Assembly (NCBI GenBank): GCA_014843695.1 | Contig: CM026403.1 | Span: forward strand, 48,649,382 to 48,713,381 | DNA from: Archivesica marissinica | Lineage: Eukaryota > Mollusca > Bivalvia > Venerida > Vesicomyidae | Direction: 5' to 3' | Length of the DNA stretch: 64,000 nucleotides | Part shown: positions 61,629 to 64,000 of the stretch, piece after piece | Position numbering within the stretch: position 1 is the stretch's first letter | Layout: each line of letters starts with the position of its first letter | Made by a program: the position numbers and the translations under genes | Notes under the pieces: generated by a model | The model's input: the letters and a program-made list of their open reading frames with translations, nothing else | The model's database searches: none | What the model was told of the DNA's origin: nothing

Positions 61629-61777
61629 ACACACAAAAGAATGGTTACCGATTGGCGTTCAGCCTTGTGCCTGGCCTACAAGGATATAATTCGGGTAGTA
61701 CTGATGTCCATAATTTGTCTCATAATGGGTGACACTTTAATAAACAAACACTTAACTTTACTTAGCTATACCGTTTG

Positions 61778-64000
61778 CATATCACCCGCTGTATATCTCA
61801 CTGTATATCACCGCTGTATATCTCACTGTATATCACCACTGTATATCTCACTGTATATCACCGCTGTATATCTCACTGTATATCACCACTGTATATCACC
61901 ACTGTATATCACCACTGTATATCACCACTGTATATCACCGCTGTATATCTCACTGTATATCACCACTGCATATCACTCACTGCATATCTCCCCTGCATAT
62001 CACCACTGCATATCACTCACTGCATATCACCCCTGCATATCACCACTGCATATCACCACTGTATATCACCACTGTATATCACCACTGTATATCACCGCTG
62101 TATATCACCGCTGTATATCACCGCTGTATATCACCGCTGTATATCACCACTGTATATCACCACTGTATATCACCGCTGTATATCACCGCTGTATATCACC
62201 ACTGTATATCACCACTGTATATCACCACGCATATCACCACTGCATATCACCACTGTATATCACCGCTGTATATCACCACTGCATATCACCACTGATATCA
62301 CCACTGTATATCACCACTGTATATCACCACTGCATATCACCACTGCATATCACCACTGTATATCACCCTGTGTATATCACCGCTGTATATCACGCTGTAT
62401 ATCACCACTGTATATCACCACTGTATATCACCACTGCATATCACCACTGTATATCACCACTGTATATCACCACTGCATATCACCACTGTATATCACCACT
62501 GCATATCACCACTGTATATCACCACTGTATATCACCACTGCATATCACCACTGCATATCACCACTGTATATCACCACTGCATATCACCACTGCATATCAC
62601 CACTGTATATCACCACTGTATATCACCACTGCATATCACCACTGCATATCACCACTGTATATCACCACTGTATATCACCACTGCATATCACCACTGTATA
62701 TCACCACTGTATATCACCACTGCATATCACCACTGCATATCACCACTGCATATCACCACTGTATATCACCACTGCATATCACCACTGCATATCACCACTG
62801 TATATCACCACTGTATATCACCACTGTATATCACACTGTATATCACTGTTCACTGCATATCACCACTGCATATCACCACTGTATATCACCACTGCATATC
62901 ACCACTGCATATCACCACTGTATATCACCACTGCATATCACCACTGCATATCACCACTGCATATCACCACTGCATATCACCACTGCATATCACCACTGCA
63001 TATCACCACTGCATATCACCACTGCATATCACCACTGTATATCACCACTGCATATCACCACTGCATATCACCACTGCATATCACCACTGTATATCACCAC
63101 TGTATATCACCACTGCATATCACCACTGCATATCACCACTGTATATCACCACTGTATATCACCCGCTGTATATCACCGCTGTATATCACCCGCTGTATAT
63201 CACCGCTGTATATCACCCGCTGTATATCACCGCTGTATATCACCACTGTATATCACCACTGTATATCACCACTGTATATCACCCGCTGTATATCACCGCT
63301 GTATATCACCCGCTGTATATCACCGCTGTATATCACCACTGCATATCACACTGTATATCACCGCTGTATATCACCACTGCATATCACCACTGTATATCAC
63401 CACTGCATATCACCACTGTATATCACCACTGCATATCACCACTGCATATCACCATGTATATCACACTGTATATCACCGTGTAATCACCGCTGTATATCAC
63501 CACTGTATATCACCACTGTATATCACCCTGTATATCACCCTGTATATCACCACTGTATATCACCACTGCATATCACCATGTATATCACCACTGCATATCA
63601 CCACTGTATATCACCACTGCATATCACCACTGTATATCACCACTGCATATCACCACTGCATATCACCACTGTATATCACCACTGTATATCACCACTGTAT
63701 ATCACCACTGCATATCACCACTGTATATCACCACTGCATATCACCACTGTATATCACCACTGTATATCACCACTGCATATCACCACTGCATATCACCACT
63801 GTATATCACCACTGCATATCACCACTGTATATCACCGCTGCATATCACCCTGTATATCACCACTGTATATCACCACTGTATATCACACTGTATATCACCA
63901 CTGCATATCACCACTGTATATCACCACTGCATATCACCACTGCATATCACCACTGTATATCACCACTGTATATCACCACTGCATATCACCACTGCATATC
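61778..64000. repeat. 13-bp satellite array, copy 2 (continues past the window)
   Basis: Same TATATCACCACTG satellite. Unit order differs from copy 1 from the first units on, and more one-base deletions occur (for example near 62,388, 62,830 and 63,455). The alternating 14/13-bp block seen at 27,450-27,640 recurs at about 63,155-63,335. Confidence 0.97.

Larger units (their letters stand above)
32629..64000. other. Contig copy 2 of the duplicated locus
   Basis: Repeats copy 1 from its first base. Offset is 21,341 up to the 42-bp array, then 35,416, then 35,355 after the 30-bp minisatellite. The main difference is an extra 14,075 bp of 42-bp array. The left arm appears identical to copy 1. 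Confidence 0.85.

Noticed and set aside
11288..64000. True tandem segmental duplication of a 21-kb unit
   Set aside because: Not excluded, but the identical start base after both 1,000-N gaps and the lack of divergence in the left arm make an assembly or haplotype explanation more likely.

Overview
The window is eukaryotic and animal-like: introns with GT/AG borders, an APE-type LINE, tRNA-derived SINEs, TIR DNA elements and very large satellite arrays. The SINE and MITE types and the AT-rich base composition suggest a marine invertebrate, most likely a mollusc. That placement is an inference from repeat style, not a match to a known genome. Almost nothing here is protein-coding; most long open frames are by-products of stop-free tandem repeats.

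Layout. Positions 1-10,287 are a 29-bp satellite with a nested 3,418-bp higher-order duplication. It ends at a gap of exactly 1,000 N (10,288-11,287). Positions 11,288-31,628 (copy 1) hold a mariner remnant, a decayed LINE, a cluster of SINEs and MITEs, three 3' exons of an acyl-CoA synthetase-like gene on the minus strand, and a 13-bp satellite. A second gap of exactly 1,000 N follows (31,629-32,628). Positions 32,629-64,000 (copy 2) restart at the same base as copy 1 and repeat the same order of features. The two left arms (about 9.3 kb) look identical by eye. The right arms differ by scattered substitutions and by repeat lengths. The simplest reading is that copies 1 and 2 are two contigs of one locus (two haplotypes, or a duplicated contig) placed in tandem by scaffolding.

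The one recognisable gene is an ANL-superfamily (AMP-binding) acyl-CoA synthetase-like enzyme on the minus strand. Its exons are 25,399-25,537, 20,415-20,553 and 18,794-19,332 in copy 1, and 60,754-60,892, 41,756-41,894 and 40,135-40,673 in copy 2. Splice sites and codon phases fit at both visible junctions. The N-terminal half is not in the window and would lie beyond the 13-bp satellite. The intron between the first two visible exons holds a 42-bp tandem array that ends only 75 nt from the 3' splice site. The array is about 0.86 kb in copy 1 and about 14.9 kb in copy 2, so the intron grows from about 4.8 kb to about 18.9 kb.

Other points: the LINE encodes a 2A-type motif (DIETNPGP) just ahead of its endonuclease domain and is inactivated by several frameshifts. 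Two SINE families with different tRNA heads share one hairpin tail. A 30-bp minisatellite has grown out of the end of a TA-flanked MITE and differs in copy number between the two copies (11 and 9).
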